A DNA stretch of 64,000 nucleotides from Bactericera cockerelli (GCA_024516035.1 CM044967.1:2450383-2514382); one strand, 5' to 3'. Shown: positions 43,170 through 54,670, counted from the stretch's first letter. Numbers and translations are program-made. The notes: a model not told the origin generated them from the sequence alone.

Positions 43170-44805
43170 ATTCTTGAATATGCATTACTTGACAATGCTC
43201 TTAAATAAAAATTTATTTTTAATCATGTAAAGAGAGAGGTAAATAAGAAATTAAAACTGAAAATCCATATTTCTAAATTTAATTTTATAAAATCTAGGGA
43301 CATTTTTCCATATCACCGAGAACAAAACGAATGCTTGGCAACGCTGTACAAGAACGTAGTAAACAACCGCCATCTTGTTATTCATTCATAATGATAATTA
43401 TTTTTTTATTATGATATCGTGTTCTAGAAATCCGCAGAAATCTTCGTATTTGGCGGCTGAAGACAATATTTTTTATATAAAAGCAGTAATTTTTGCTAGC
43501 AGTGCGATGTTACAACTTCAGACACGGGTCAAAATATTTTCATTCTGAAGGGGGACCTCTACGTTCGTTTAGAGTTCAACTTTTTTCTCAGGAATTCCAA
43601 ATTCCAGAGATTCTTCAGTGAGACTTCATTCTTCAATATTCTTTCTTCTCTCCTGAGAAATTCTTTATTTCGTCTAGTTTTCAAGGGACTTTTCAGTGTT
43701 GAGCTTTTGTTTTTGTTCAGTGAACAAATAACAGGTATTATGATAGTCTGTGAGTTTTCCTAATTTTCAATGACAGTGTAAATATTATTTTTAAGCAACA
43801 AGACAACCTAAAATATCGATTGGAAATTGGTGTCGTTTCATTTTTCTCAACTATAGTTCCTATACAGTTCTCAGGTAAGGGAAGGCTGTTCCATCAATCA
43901 GCATATTGAATTTCTCTGTATTTTCAATGAACTTCTACACAGGGTTCTACTGATTTCATTTTGAGAAGCCCTTTGTAATATTGAGTGCAAAGGTTTCTTT
44001 GGTCGAAAACAAGAGCCATTACACTTTCTATTGATTTTTTTTAATGTGCAGCTGTTCCAGGTTTTGTCTATAAAGAGGAAAGGATTTTTCCATTCACGAG
44101 AGCTCTTGAAGCTTTTCCATGATTTCTTTTTACTAGAATAGTACTGAACACTGGTCTAGAATAGACATGATTTTACACAGACAGAAATGAAAAAATAATT
44201 GAGACCAAAGGTCAAGAGAAAGTTGTCTTGGGTAGTTGTTCCTTGGGATCAGTTAGTTTCATTTACCGAAATCTATTTTAAAGCCTAATTGGATACCTAT
44301 CTTTAACTTTTTCTATTAACATCAATTGTGATCACAAATGCTCCTTGGATTTTTTTAAATTAATATTCTGGGAACTTGGGTGATTAAGCACAGACCTCCA
44401 AGTCACGAGTCCGTGGACTTGTGGTAATATTTTAAACTAATATGAAAACATATTATACAAAGAACATTCTAATCCAAGATATGAGTGGAAAGTCCCACAA
44501 AATGCTTATTTGTATTTCCCTTATATTTTTGTTGTGAACTTATTTAGGCCTCAGAGATAAAGCTACAGAGGTCAGTTTGAAACTTGAATATGATTGCCAC
44601 CTAATCAATATTTTTATCTACTTGTTTGAATACTATATAAATTCTTTTTGTTTTATGTTAGCTTCACGTGTCAATGAGTAATATTAACACAGAATATAAA
44701 TTCTTCTCATTCTTTTTTTTGACCAATTATTAAGCTTATTTGTAATAAGTTTTAAAATATGTTATCAATATGAAATGCAATACTTTCCTTATTATAGCAT
44801 TAGGA
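43170..44805. other. Intergenic region upstream of the IAP gene
   Basis: No coding region recognised. 44380-44430 is a decayed S3 head in reverse. The IAP ATG exon has an acceptor directly before it, so one or more untranslated IAP exons should lie in or beyond this stretch. Confidence 0.4.
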
Positions 44806-44812
44806 AAGTTAA

Positions 44813-45050
44813 CACTTTCCGTGCCGGAGACTCATTTTGAAATTATTGCCCAGTGCCGTAGCGATATTTACCATTTGGTAACACCAGCACAGGCTTAAAT
44901 TTTTTTGAAGTTTTTCTTGTTCTGTGCCGGTGTTACCATTTGGTAACACTATTCCATGTAAGGTGTTACCAAAAGGTAACACCGGGGTCGAGAAGTAGAT
45001 GTCTTCGGTGTTATTGGTGTTACCAAACGGTAACACCGGCACGGAAAGTG
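44813..45050. mobile_element. piggyBac-like MITE, type P3
   Basis: CACTTTCCGTGCCGG and CCGGCACGGAAAGTG are perfect 15-bp inverted ends between TTAA sites (44809-44812, 45051-45054). The interior holds several palindromic GTGTTACCATTTGGTAACAC motifs. Confidence 0.88.
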
Positions 45051-45225
45051 TTAAAATGGATTTTGTAACTTTATTGCCTATTGTTTATTATTTTTTACTA
45101 AAAGCAACCCCTTGTAATGAGTAAAAAGAACTTTTTTTTATTGTTTCAAATAGCAGGATTATAAGGGGTCATGTTAATAATATTCATTCATTCAAACTTG
45201 GCCTTCAAAGACTTGAAGGATTTAA

Positions 45226-45517
45226 CACGTTCGTTACCAAGCCAATTTTTTCAAGTTTTACGTAGGGACCAGGCGGTAAAGTTGCTGTTGCATCCTGGGG
45301 ACCAAATTTTGGTCCCCAGGTTTTTTTTTGCATATTTGGCATCGTATTTGTACAAGAATCGATCCTATATCTGTTCTAATACTAACAACCTACCTCCAAA
45401 AGGCCATATATGGATGTCCAGTCCCTCGTTAAAATTTTGATAACAGCCACATGTGTGTTTTCGGTCCCAAAGAAAAACACAAAAACATCCACATATGGCC
45501 GTTCGGTAACGAACGTG
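45226..45517. mobile_element. piggyBac-like MITE, type P4
   Basis: CACGTTCGTTACC and GGTAACGAACGTG inverted ends between TTAA sites (45222-45225, 45518-45521). A central 13-bp-arm palindrome CCTGGGGACCAAA / TTTGGTCCCCAGG lies near 45293-45319, and a subterminal pair is built on GGCCATAT/ATATGGCC. Confidence 0.88.
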
Positions 45518-45784
45518 TTAAGGCTAAGTCATGTATGTTGTAGTTACCTAAATGCTTTGCTAATGAGTTTAGATAGTTAATTTCTAGTCTTTTTTGAGAA
45601 TTCTTTTGGCAGTGACATGCCACATTTGACTTTATTTGAAACTTTCTCAAATTGAAGATTGATACAAAAAGTTACTTCAATCTGGAACTACTTCAATGGA
45701 ATGTCAATTACTATTAAAAAAAAAAAAAAACAAATTTAATCAAGTTTTATTTACAATGAGGATATCATGACGTATTTCCAAGTG

Positions 45785-45860
45785 AAATTATTAAAACAAA
45801 ACTTGATCAAAGGTAGTGCTAATGCCTACGGCATTTTCTTCTGATTATCACAAAAGAGAT
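45785..45860 (-). repeat. Retroelement tail with AATGCC/GGCATT hairpin
   Basis: AAAACTTGATCAAAGGTAGT, TAATGCC-TAC-GGCATTTTC, a diverged sister of 5555-5660. Confidence 0.5.
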
Positions 45861-46646
45861 AGCACTATTTGATCTGATCACCCAAATTTACACTCAACTG
45901 GTGTTACCATAGTGATACATTGATAAGGATAATATAATCCATCCTCACTGAAATCATATAATTGGGGATCAAAAAGTAATAACAATAATAATACAACTTA
46001 CGTCACAAAATTTTACATAGCCAATGGTAATTAAAAATAACCATTGAAGTTTCATTTAAATTAATTAAAAGAGTTCATGCAAAATGTAAGAGAAGAAAAT
46101 CAAGAAGAGTTGTCTAAAGAAAGAACTCTTTAGGTTTCTATCAGATTCTAAGCAGGTAATTAGAAGAAAATGGCTTATATCAGACCATTTTACATTCATT
46201 TTGACAGCCGAGCTCCATCTTTCTTAACACAATATGGCCCAAAAATTATAAATATTAACTTCTGAGCAGGCAAATATACCCTGAAAATTTTATCTCAATT
46301 CCAACTCAAAATTCCAAAATAGATTGACCCATTTCTTAACTGCACATTGTCCAAAAATTATACATTTAATTCTAAGCATGTGAACATACCTTGAAAATTT
46401 CAGCTTATACATGTCATGGATGCATAGGGATAAATGGTAATTAAGTTAAACAATACTGACTCTGCTACACTTCTTTTGTAATTATTTAATTAACATGATT
46501 TATTGGCAGTTAGTTACTCTATTCTTTCAGAATTTGTTTCATTAAGGTAAAGTCAATTACTGGTCCTATCTCTAATAATATTGAAAGCTTTGTGAATTCA
46601 TAAATTTCAAATGTGAAATAATGTACTGATCTGCATTTATTTCCAG

Positions 46647-49600
46647 ATGTCACCTCTACCCAATAATGTTGTGAAGCATCTGCCCCCTAGTAGTATGAAT
46701 GACAACATGTCTACCTCTCTTGATAAATCTTCTCACAAACAAAACATGACTCTAGAAGGTGATCGTCTGGAAACATTCAAAAATGTTTGGCCACTCACGT
46801 TTCTGTCAGATAGACAGATGGCTGCTGCTGGATTTTATTTCCTAAGAAAAAAAGAGGAAGGAAGATTTTGTGATGATGTGAAGTGTATATATTGTGGAAT
46901 TGAACTGAGCAAGTGGGTGGAGGGAGATGATCCATTGAGGGATCATGAAAAGTGGTCACCCAACTGTTGGTTTCTTAGAAGGCTAAAAAAGGGCTCTTCT
47001 GAAAGTGCAGGCAAGTACTCTTTTTTACAGCATGAACTTACTCAGCCATAGTAATCAAAATAAGAGTCTAATAATCTTCACATCTATGAAATGAAAGGTT
47101 GAGGGAAACGAAATCAGTTTGTGCTAAACTTTTTACAATTTATTTTTCATATTTCTGGACGTTTCATAACCTCCTGAGCAACTTTCGTTTTGTGTCGGTC
47201 TGTCTCTCTGTTGGTTAAAAATATTCCTTGTAATGTCCAAAAACTGACAAAAAAAATGTAAAAATGAGGTCTTCAACTTGCCAATACAGATTTTTTTTTG
47301 TAGCATCAAAAATGTAGGAAAAATAGTATTCTACCATTTAAAATAAATTTGAAGCAAATTGGTTAACCCTTATCTTGGCAATGTGTCCATATGGATACCA
47401 TCTGTTTTTTTCTCTATTGGGCCCAACATTAATCCTAAAGCATTATTCTTCCACAGAACATTTAGAATTATTTTATTTTTTTACCCTTTATTTAAAGTGG
47501 CATCAGGATGAAGCTCTTCCATCCAATTATCATCCTCTTTTACTTTTTCAAAAAATAAATGAAAAATTAAAAATTGAAATTCTCTGCCAAGATAAGGGTT
47601 AAGCGGATTTAGATACAGGGTGGGGCAAAAGTCTGGAAACCCCTGAATAACTTTCGAATGGTTTCTTCGGTGAAATTAAAATTTTGTAAGGTAAACCGAG
47701 CTAATAAGACCTTCTTTTAGAGTGGAGTCGATTTTTGTTACCGGCCCCCATGTCGGGGCCAGGGGGGCCAACTTCATTTTTTTAAATACGAACCCCCACC
47801 TTGCGATACATTTTTGGAAATGTCTTTAAATAAGCAATACATTGGTGCAAATTTTATTTTTTTAATATTAAACTGTTTGCAAATGGCGTCCAACTTTGTG
47901 TATGCAGTAAAGTCTGGAAACCCCTGAATATCTTTTGAAAGGGCTTTCTCAGTTAATTTAAAATTGTGCACGGTAAGTCGGGGTAATTAGACCTTCCCAA
48001 AAATGTATCGCAAGATGGGGTTTCGTATTAAAAAAAATGAAGTTGACCTGCCTGGCCCCGACATGGGGGCCAGTAAAAAAAAAAATTGGTCCAATTCTAA
48101 TATAAGGTCTAATTACAAAGGATTACCGTACACAATTTTAAATTTACTGAGAAAGTCCTTTCGAAAGATATTCAGGGGTTTCCAGACTTTACTGCATACA
48201 CAAAGTTGGACGCCATTTTCAAACAAACAATATTTAAAAAATATAATTTGCACCAATGTATTTCTTATTTGAAGACCTTTCCATAAATATATCGCAAGGT
48301 GGGGGTTCGTATTTAAAAAAATTAAGTTGGGCCCCCTGGCTCCGATAAGGGGGCCGGTAACAAAAATCGACCCCACTCTAAAAGAAGGTCTTATTAGCCC
48401 GGTTTACCGTACAAAATTTTAAGTTTACCGAAGAAGGAATTCAAAAGTTATTCAAGGGTTTCCAGACTTTTGCCCCACCCTGTATACATGTGATTTAGTA
48501 TAAAATCTCAAAATTGCCATGTGTATACAATATGAAACAATCATGAGGATGTATTGTGTCCATAATTGGCAGTGTTGTTTTTTTTTAATGTATACAATGG
48601 AGCCTAAACTCCGTAGACTTGAAAAAAATCATTTCATTAACCTTTTTTATTAAATGATCATAAAATAACATTTGAAATTCTAATTTTACAGGATATGATA
48701 CGTGTGGGAGTTTGCTGATACAACCACCAAGTAACAAGATAGATATCAACAAGAGTCCACCTCAAAAACCAAATCAAGTTGTTGCTTCATTAGAAAAGTT
48801 GGGAATCCAAAAGAATTCACCTCCAGCTTTTCCTCATTATGCAACATATGAGTCAAGAGTCAGATCATTTGACTCTTGGCCCATTTCTCTAAGACTCAAG
48901 CCAAATGTTCTGAGTGAAGCTGGATTTTTCTATACTGGTACGTCTATTATTACTTTCCTTTTTTTGTTGTTGTAGCCATCTTGGCTTTGGCTGGATGGGG
49001 GAATGATGGTCTCCAGCCAACTTTATTTCAAATTTGGCTTGTCCTGAACCACATATTTCTATGTGTGATCAACCATTGCGAGGACTTGGACTTTTCTTTG
49101 AAGCCATTAAACCCTGAGGAAACTGCAAGCTAGCCTGGCTTGACTAGTCAGTTCTTTGTTATAATTCTCTAGTGAGAAACTGGTCTACTCTCTGGTTAAT
49201 TTTCCCCAAGCCAGACATCTTAAATCTTTAAAAGACCATTTGTATTACTTTGCTGGAAGAATGCATTGGTGATAACTTTTTGATTTTTAGTATAAGGTGA
49301 AAATTTGATGCTAAACTGATCACGACAAATACTAAAGTTAAAATATTTTTTTTTTTTACTATGTCAAATATTTTTTATTTGATCACTTTACTGTATTTAT
49401 TCACACTCACAGTAAAGGCTCTGAGGTAGAAGGACTGTTTAGACTCATTCTTGCAGAGAAAAAAAAAGAATTGTATTGTAATATCATGAAAATATGAAAG
49501 TATTTTTGACTCGTATTTTTCTTCAACTGGGTGTTTCTGAAGCTCAAAACACCATCATCATTAATTTGCAAGTTTCAATATCCATCTCGTTTTTATTTTA

Positions 49601-51716
49601 TTATGAACCATAAAACAGAAAAAAAAACCTCATCCATAATGTGTGAGTGTGAATGAGTCCACCGTGGCGGCTGCATTTTCTCTCTGAATGTGACTCAGAC
49701 ATTGTGTGAGGTAGGATGCAGCTCGCAGATCCTTTCAATTGAATGTCAATATTAACTTTCAGGCAAGGCAGATCAGACTTTATGTTTCCGATGTGGAGGT
49801 GGCCTGAAACATTGGGAAGAAACTGACGAGCCATGGACAGAACATGCCCGGTGGTTTTCTTCCTGTCCATATGTGAAATTGGTCAAGGGTCAACAGTTCA
49901 TCAATGAAGTGATTGGACATAAAGAAACAGACAACAATCCTATTACTCTGCAGGTATGTTATTTATTCTAGAAACTTACCCTAAAAACACTTTTTATTTG
50001 AATTTCAATTGCCCAGTATTAGAAGATTAATTCAAACAAAGAAAATTGTTGTTATAACAAAGTTAATCACCATATTCACTTACCCAGGTGTCTCCAAACA
50101 GCTAGTCCTAAGGTCCTTGACTTTCCACACCAGCCTGCAGCATTCAAGTATACCTTGTGCTAAATTTTGATTTTTTGATAAATAAAGTCTTTGGACTCTT
50201 TATTCATCCAAAAATAGATAAGACAACTAGTGGCACACCATCTTCCTGAATGAAGTATCACTAGGGTTGATGAATCTTGGTTTTTCTAGCCCTCACAGAA
50301 CCCATGTGACCATGAAAATAATCATCATCTTTCTACATAAGGTTGTTAATTGAAATCATTTCAAATATGAAACAGGATTAAAGTTAGTGTGCGCTCTCAA
50401 GTTCGAGTTTCAACAAATCATAGCGTTCGATATCCCGAGTTGAAACACACTATAGCCCGACAGTCTCTGGCTTATCTTAACTCTAATCCTGATCCTGTTA
50501 CAATTCAACCCTTAGTAATAGGACAAGAAAGGGACATGTTGACATTGAAAAAAGAAACAACTGGTTTATATCAGAAATAACTATTCAAAAAACTATTTTT
50601 TAATGAATTTTTTTTACATCTTCAAATAGACTAAGGGCAGAATTAAAAGAAGTTTTGTAATACCTCTGTGGCGATATTATGTACTGTGTAAGATAGGGAA
50701 AACCGACGCTTAGCGAAGACTTGTGATGTAGAATTTGTCTATTAATTTAGCCCTAAATTTTACTTGTTTACCTTTAATTTTATACAACTTTCTGAACTTT
50801 TCCCTTATTATTTGCAGGACTTGAAAACAGTCATCAGTGCTCACAGTGAAGTCAAACCTGCACCCAGTGTAACAGAAGCCAATTCTAGGTGAGAAAAGTT
50901 TAAAATCAGTGTACAGGAATTCATGATGAAGTTTTTGAAGCTGTCATATTATTAAGCTACAATGGACCATTAATCATTTCATAAAATCACATAATTAGAC
51001 ATCTGAGCCCTCCCTCCCTTATTGCTGGACTGCAACAATTAAAAACATTTATTGATACTGCCCAATTAGGACTTGCCTATTATTCCATTGTTTCTTTTGG
51101 TGCTATTATCATGTGTCTCTAAGAAATGAAAAGAAATTCATGCATAAATAAATTTAAACAATAGACTACAGTGCCTTAACCACTAAAACCATATGGAGGG
51201 TGAGAACATGGTAGTGTAAGTCCAAAAAATTAAAAATGGGTTCATGTTAAAAACTAACTCCCAGGCCGAGTTCTTTTCAGAAAATACTGGAGTAAGTACC
51301 CATTTTATAAGCGATATTATCACTTACAAAATGGTACTTATCCAGCATTTTTCTGAAAAGAACTCGCCTGGAGAGTTAGTTTTAACATGAACCATTTATT
51401 TTTTTGGACTTACACCACTATGTTTCTCACCCTCAAATACAGACTTAGCTGTACCTAATTTTTTGTGGCATTTTCACTTTTCAGTTGCAGCAGTGCAACA
51501 AGTACAGCAGTGACAAGCAAGACGGCTGCTAGTCCGAACCCTGAGCCTCCTAGTTCTGATGGTCGCCTGTGTAAAATCTGCTATCAGAGAGAAATGGGTG
51601 TAGTGTTCTTACCTTGTGGACATATTGTAGCCTGTGTGATATGTGCGTCAACTCTCACGGAGTGTGCTGTGTGCAGGAAACGTTTCACTGCAACAGTGCG
51701 AGCTTTCCTCTCATAA
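46647..51716 (+). CDS. Iap1: Inhibitor of apoptosis protein, two BIR domains plus RING (DIAP1-type)
   Basis: Exons 46647-47010, 48692-48937, 49763-49953, 50818-50888, 51485-51716; 1104 nt, 367 aa. The ATG is the first base after an acceptor (TTTCCAG, ends 46646). BIR1 spans residues 40-111 with zinc ligands Cys80, Cys83, His100, Cys107. BIR2 spans about 177-245 with Cys211, Cys214, His231, Cys238; both show C-x2-C-x16-H-x6-C. The RING (about 320-355) reads [18 protein letters not shown] then [17 protein letters not shown], the C3HC4 form of IAP ubiquitin ligases, and the protein ends AFLS. Such proteins bind caspases and IAP antagonists through BIR grooves and ubiquitinate them in the cytosol. 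Two BIRs plus one RING with no CARD or UBA match fly DIAP1. The first coding intron starts GC (CAG/GCAAGT): the nearest GT would put the next exon out of frame. Intron 1 carries a nested transposon stack. Confidence 0.93.
47367..47598. mobile_element. piggyBac-like MITE, type P1 (second copy)
   Basis: CCCTTATCTTGGCA and TGCCAAGATAAGGG, perfect 14-bp inverted ends, TTAA at 47363-47366 and 47599-47602. Inserted exactly at the TTAA of the host repeat (AATCGGTTAAGCGG in family I). Confidence 0.9.
47616..48482. mobile_element. 867-bp foldback element with TA target
   Basis: The ends CAGGGTGGGGCAAAAGTC and GACTTTTGCCCCACCCTG lie between TA dinucleotides (47614-47615, 48483-48484). The two halves pair along nearly their whole length. 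Each arm also contains a second internal copy of the GTCTGGAAACCCCTGAATA motif (47911, and reversed at about 48175), giving an A-A'-A'-A nested palindrome. TA target and CAGGG ends resemble Tc1/mariner-type MITEs. Confidence 0.85.
48985..49200 (+). repeat. Repeat scrap in IAP intron 2
   Basis: GATGGTCTCCAGCCAACTTT ... GTGTGATCAACCATTGCGAG ... CAAGCTAGC shared with 23815-23950, continuing GAAACTGGTCTACTCTCTGG, which resembles 42355-42420. Confidence 0.6.
50360..50520. repeat. Family M fragment in IAP intron 3
   Basis: ATGAAACAGGATTAAAGTTA at the left and TTAACTCTAATCCTG at the right are inverted; between them GAGTTTCAACAAATCATAGC matches 12620-12645. Confidence 0.6.
50635..50753 (-). mobile_element. 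Harbinger-like MITE (copy H5, 119 bp)
   Basis: GGGCAGAATTAAAAG and TCTATTAATTTAGCCC termini; TAA at 50632-50634 and 50754-50756. Ten bases shorter than the 129-bp copies because of internal loss. Confidence 0.82.
51196..51434. mobile_element. 239-bp foldback element in IAP intron 4
   Basis: GAGGGTGAGAACATGGTAGT and (right end) CACTATGTTTCTCACCCTC pair; arms continue with AAGTCCAAAAAA, GGTTCATGTTAAAAACTAAC and GCCGAGTTCTTTTCAGAAAA for about 100 bases each. It ends 50 bases before the acceptor of the RING exon. Confidence 0.82.
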
Positions 51717-53040
51717 TAGAGTTCATCCTCATCAAAGTTCACTGAAAATTTGCTAACCTGGGGATATATTTTTTTGCGAACGAGGTCAACCTTGGCATAT
51801 ATTTTTTTGTTTAGGGGGTCAACCAGTCCAAATTTTAAGTTTTAAAACCTTTTACAACAATGGTTAATTACAATAAAATAATTTTTCAATTACTTTATTT
51901 ATACTGCTGGCATAGTAAGAGTCCCTGTTTTTGCGAACAGTTTAAACAAAGTCTCATTTATTGGTTAAATCTATTCCTAGTTAATAATCTTATTTTATAT
52001 GATAATAATACGGCAATAGGATTCTTTGTCAATTGGACAAAGTTAACACTGTTTATCCAGCACAAATGAGTTAAAAATGTCCTTTAACTCTCACATTATT
52101 GCATTTAGCCTACTACACATTCCCATAGACTTATCAAGACCATGACTCCATCTGGTCTAATAAATATATAACCCCATGTTTTATATAATTTATCAACTTT
52201 GTATATAATTAGAGAGAGACTCACGTTGACCCTGAGTTTATTATTTGAACTTTAATTTAGCATTGAAACTACTGTAGGAGCCAGATGTAAATTTTAACTC
52301 TTCATTTTCTCTTAAATAGATCATTCAGGTCTTGTCTATTAGGCAAAAGTTATCATATCAAATTACATATTGAAATAAATAAAGAGGTGGTGCTTTGCTG
52401 AACTGTTGGCATCATAAAATTACCTGACTTGCGCTGACAGTCTAAATAAAGCACCACATGATGGTACCTTTACTAGTTTTCTAAAAGGTCAGACATTAAA
52501 TTTTACTTCCTGAATTTAGTTTGTGAATTTTACTTATTATAATATATTTTGATATCCAACAAAAAAGTATTCTATTGAAAAGTGATTTTTATCAAAGAGG
52601 GTTTTTTCAATGGTTCCCATTATGAATTTATTTCATGAAATTTCATTTGTTTGTCACATTAAATTCTATCTTCTCCAATGGAGAAATTTCAATTTTTGAA
52701 TGTGATTTTTGAAGAAAATCAATGGGTCTCACCAAGATTTTGCACTTAAAAATGCATTTTGTTTACCAAATTTTATCTTTTTACCAGATGGTGACCAATT
52801 TTTTTTTCTTCTCATTTTAAATCAGCTTATCTCAAAGTCCATTCTCATAGTACATTAGTCTAAACATAGCTCTTAATTTTTCTAAGACAGGTGTCTTATC
52901 TATTACTACATACTTGAAATTTGAAATCAACTAATATTTATTCCTTTGTATATAATGCAGTCATAAAATGTAAATACATTATACCTTTCCATGTAATTAG
53001 TATCTATTTTTCATTTTTTGTCAAAACGGATCATATAAGG
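51717..53040 (+). other. IAP 3' flank, probable 3' UTR
   Basis: T-rich sequence with AATAAA at 52374-52379 as a possible poly(A) signal. 52385-52460 is the GTGCTTTGCTGAACTGTTGG ... GACAGTCTAAATAAAGCACC tail also seen at 24590. No further gene recognised. Confidence 0.4.
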
Positions 53041-53061
53041 CTGTTTCTAGTCATTTTATAT

Positions 53062-53745
53062 AGTCAAACCTGGGTATAAGAGAAACCTCGATTTTATAAG
53101 AGAACAATTTCTAGGTCCATTTTTTTATATACAGCAGGGTGGTCCAGAAAGTTTGCACCAAAATGATAGGGGTAATAAAAGAGACCATTTCCAACAAAAA
53201 TATTCCCGGACATTTTCCTTTATTTTTTGTCGTTTTCAAAATGGCGGCCAAAACGTGTGTTTTTCAAATATTACGACTTTGGTTTGGTTTTTGATTTTTT
53301 TAATTTTTTCTGTACCACCTAGAAAAAAACGGATTGCATTTTTGAATTGAGAATAAAATTTTAATTAAAATAAGTTAAATTTACCCGTTCAATGTTTTAA
53401 TGATCATGCTCATTTAGGCTGTCAAGGTTCTGAACGCACATATTTGAAAAACACACGTTTTGGCCGCCATTTTGAAAACGACAAAAAATAAAGGAAAATG
53501 TCCGGGAATATTTTTGTTGGAAGTGGTCTCTTTTCTTACCCCTATCATTTTGATGCAAACTTTCTGGACCACCCTGTATACAATTGTCTTCACTTTAATT
53601 TTTTATATAGAACACAAACAAAGCAATTAAAAAATACCTCCTTACAAGGGAAAACAACTTCTCTATATGAGAAACCTGAAAATAAGAGAAAAAAAAATTC
53701 TGGTCCTTTGAGTTCTCTCTTATATCCAGACTCGACGATATTTAT
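53062..53745. mobile_element. TIR element (family N) interrupted by a foldback
   Basis: Left end AGTCAAACCTGGGTATAAG and right end TTATATCCAGACTCGAC are inverted repeats; inside, AAGAGAAACCT and TTTGAGTTCTCTCTTA. Another N copy lies at 56745-57075. Confidence 0.68.
53135..53576. mobile_element. 442-bp foldback element, Tc1/mariner-like ends
   Basis: CAGGGTGGTCCAGAAAGTTT and AAACTTTCTGGACCACCCTG; arms of about 130 bases including GGACATTTTCCTTTATTTTT and AAAATGGCGGCCAAAACGTG, nearly perfect. TATA follows the right end and TATACAG precedes the left, consistent with a TA target. Confidence 0.83.
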
Positions 53746-54102
53746 GAAACGAAATTCAATCAACCACAGGACTTCGTGAGGTCACCAAGAGCAAATGAAA
53801 TCGACAATATGCAGGGTCTTTCAGGAAAATAATATAAATAACAGTCCGTGTAGTGTAAGGTAACTACTAAGTGAAGTTCATGCGTAAAGCTGTTTTTACT
53901 ACCAGTCTTTTCAGAGTTAGTGTATAGGCTTTTGGGAAGCATTTTTCGAAATCTTAAACAGTATACTTACTTAAACTACTTATACTATAGTATACTATAC
54001 TTGAACTAAAAACCTACTGGGCTGCTCATTTAGGGGGTCTACTTTTTGTTTATAGTATTTTAGCTTAAATTAACTACTGTTTGCTACTGAGTGCAACATT
54101 AA

Positions 54103-54186
54103 GGGCGAAATTAACAGGCAAAATCGATAACTTAAGTCATTGCTTAGCATTGGTTTTCCCCATCGAACGCAGTACTCAGTTCGATG
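54103..54186 (+). mobile_element. Harbinger-like MITE, truncated (H6)
   Basis: GGGCGAAATTAACAGGCAAA, AGTCATTGCTTAGCATTGG, TTTTCCCCATCGAACGCAGT: left two-thirds only, after TAA at 54100-54102. Confidence 0.72.
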
Positions 54187-54351
54187 GTTTTTTTTTTCAA
54201 TGAGTTTAAACAACCAAACTGTGAAGACGATTGGGCGCAATTCGCTCAGAACAAAAACGAATGGGGAGGAATGATCTACAGTACAGAGGTTCTGGGCCCC
54301 GCGGCCAGTTCAAACCCATCAATCAGTAAGTAAGTTAAAAATTAAATATAA

Positions 54352-54670
54352 AACGCTTGCATACGAGTCTGCAACCATTTCGTCATTTTCATTTTTACTA
54401 TTCAAGGTCCAAAACCCAACTGACCAAATTTCGTATTGTGCGCATGACACACACTTTCCCTCTTCTCTTAGGGTTGCAATATCGAAACGAAAATATCGAT
54501 ATTAGGTATATCGATAATATCGAAACCATAATATCGATATCCGATATTAGAAGACTTCTCTCCCTTTACAATTCGATATTTCGTTACATAATATCGTTAC
54601 ATAATTTCGTTACATATTTCGTCACATAATTTTGGTTATGTGCCAGAGCAAAGACATGAAAATGTCAAAA
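54352..54670 (+). repeat. ATATCG-rich repeat element (copy 1)
   Basis: Starts AACGCTTGCATACGAGTCTG, contains GACC/CCAAAACCCAACTGACC, the ATATCGATATT-rich block, a few TTACATAATATCG units and ends AAGACATGAAAATGTCAAAA. Homologous to 57887-58277 and 58278-58602. Confidence 0.85.

Larger units (their letters stand above)
47130..48600 (-). repeat. Family-I repeat carrying two nested DNA elements
   Basis: Reversed family I: 47150-47362 (GGACGTTTCATAACCTCCTG to AAGCAAATTGG), 47599-47615 (TTAAGCGGATTTAGATA) and 48485-48600 (ACATGTGATTTAGTATAAAA to TAATTGGCAGTGTT). Removing the two inserts restores the continuous family-I sequence seen in reverse near 15985-16015. Confidence 0.82.
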
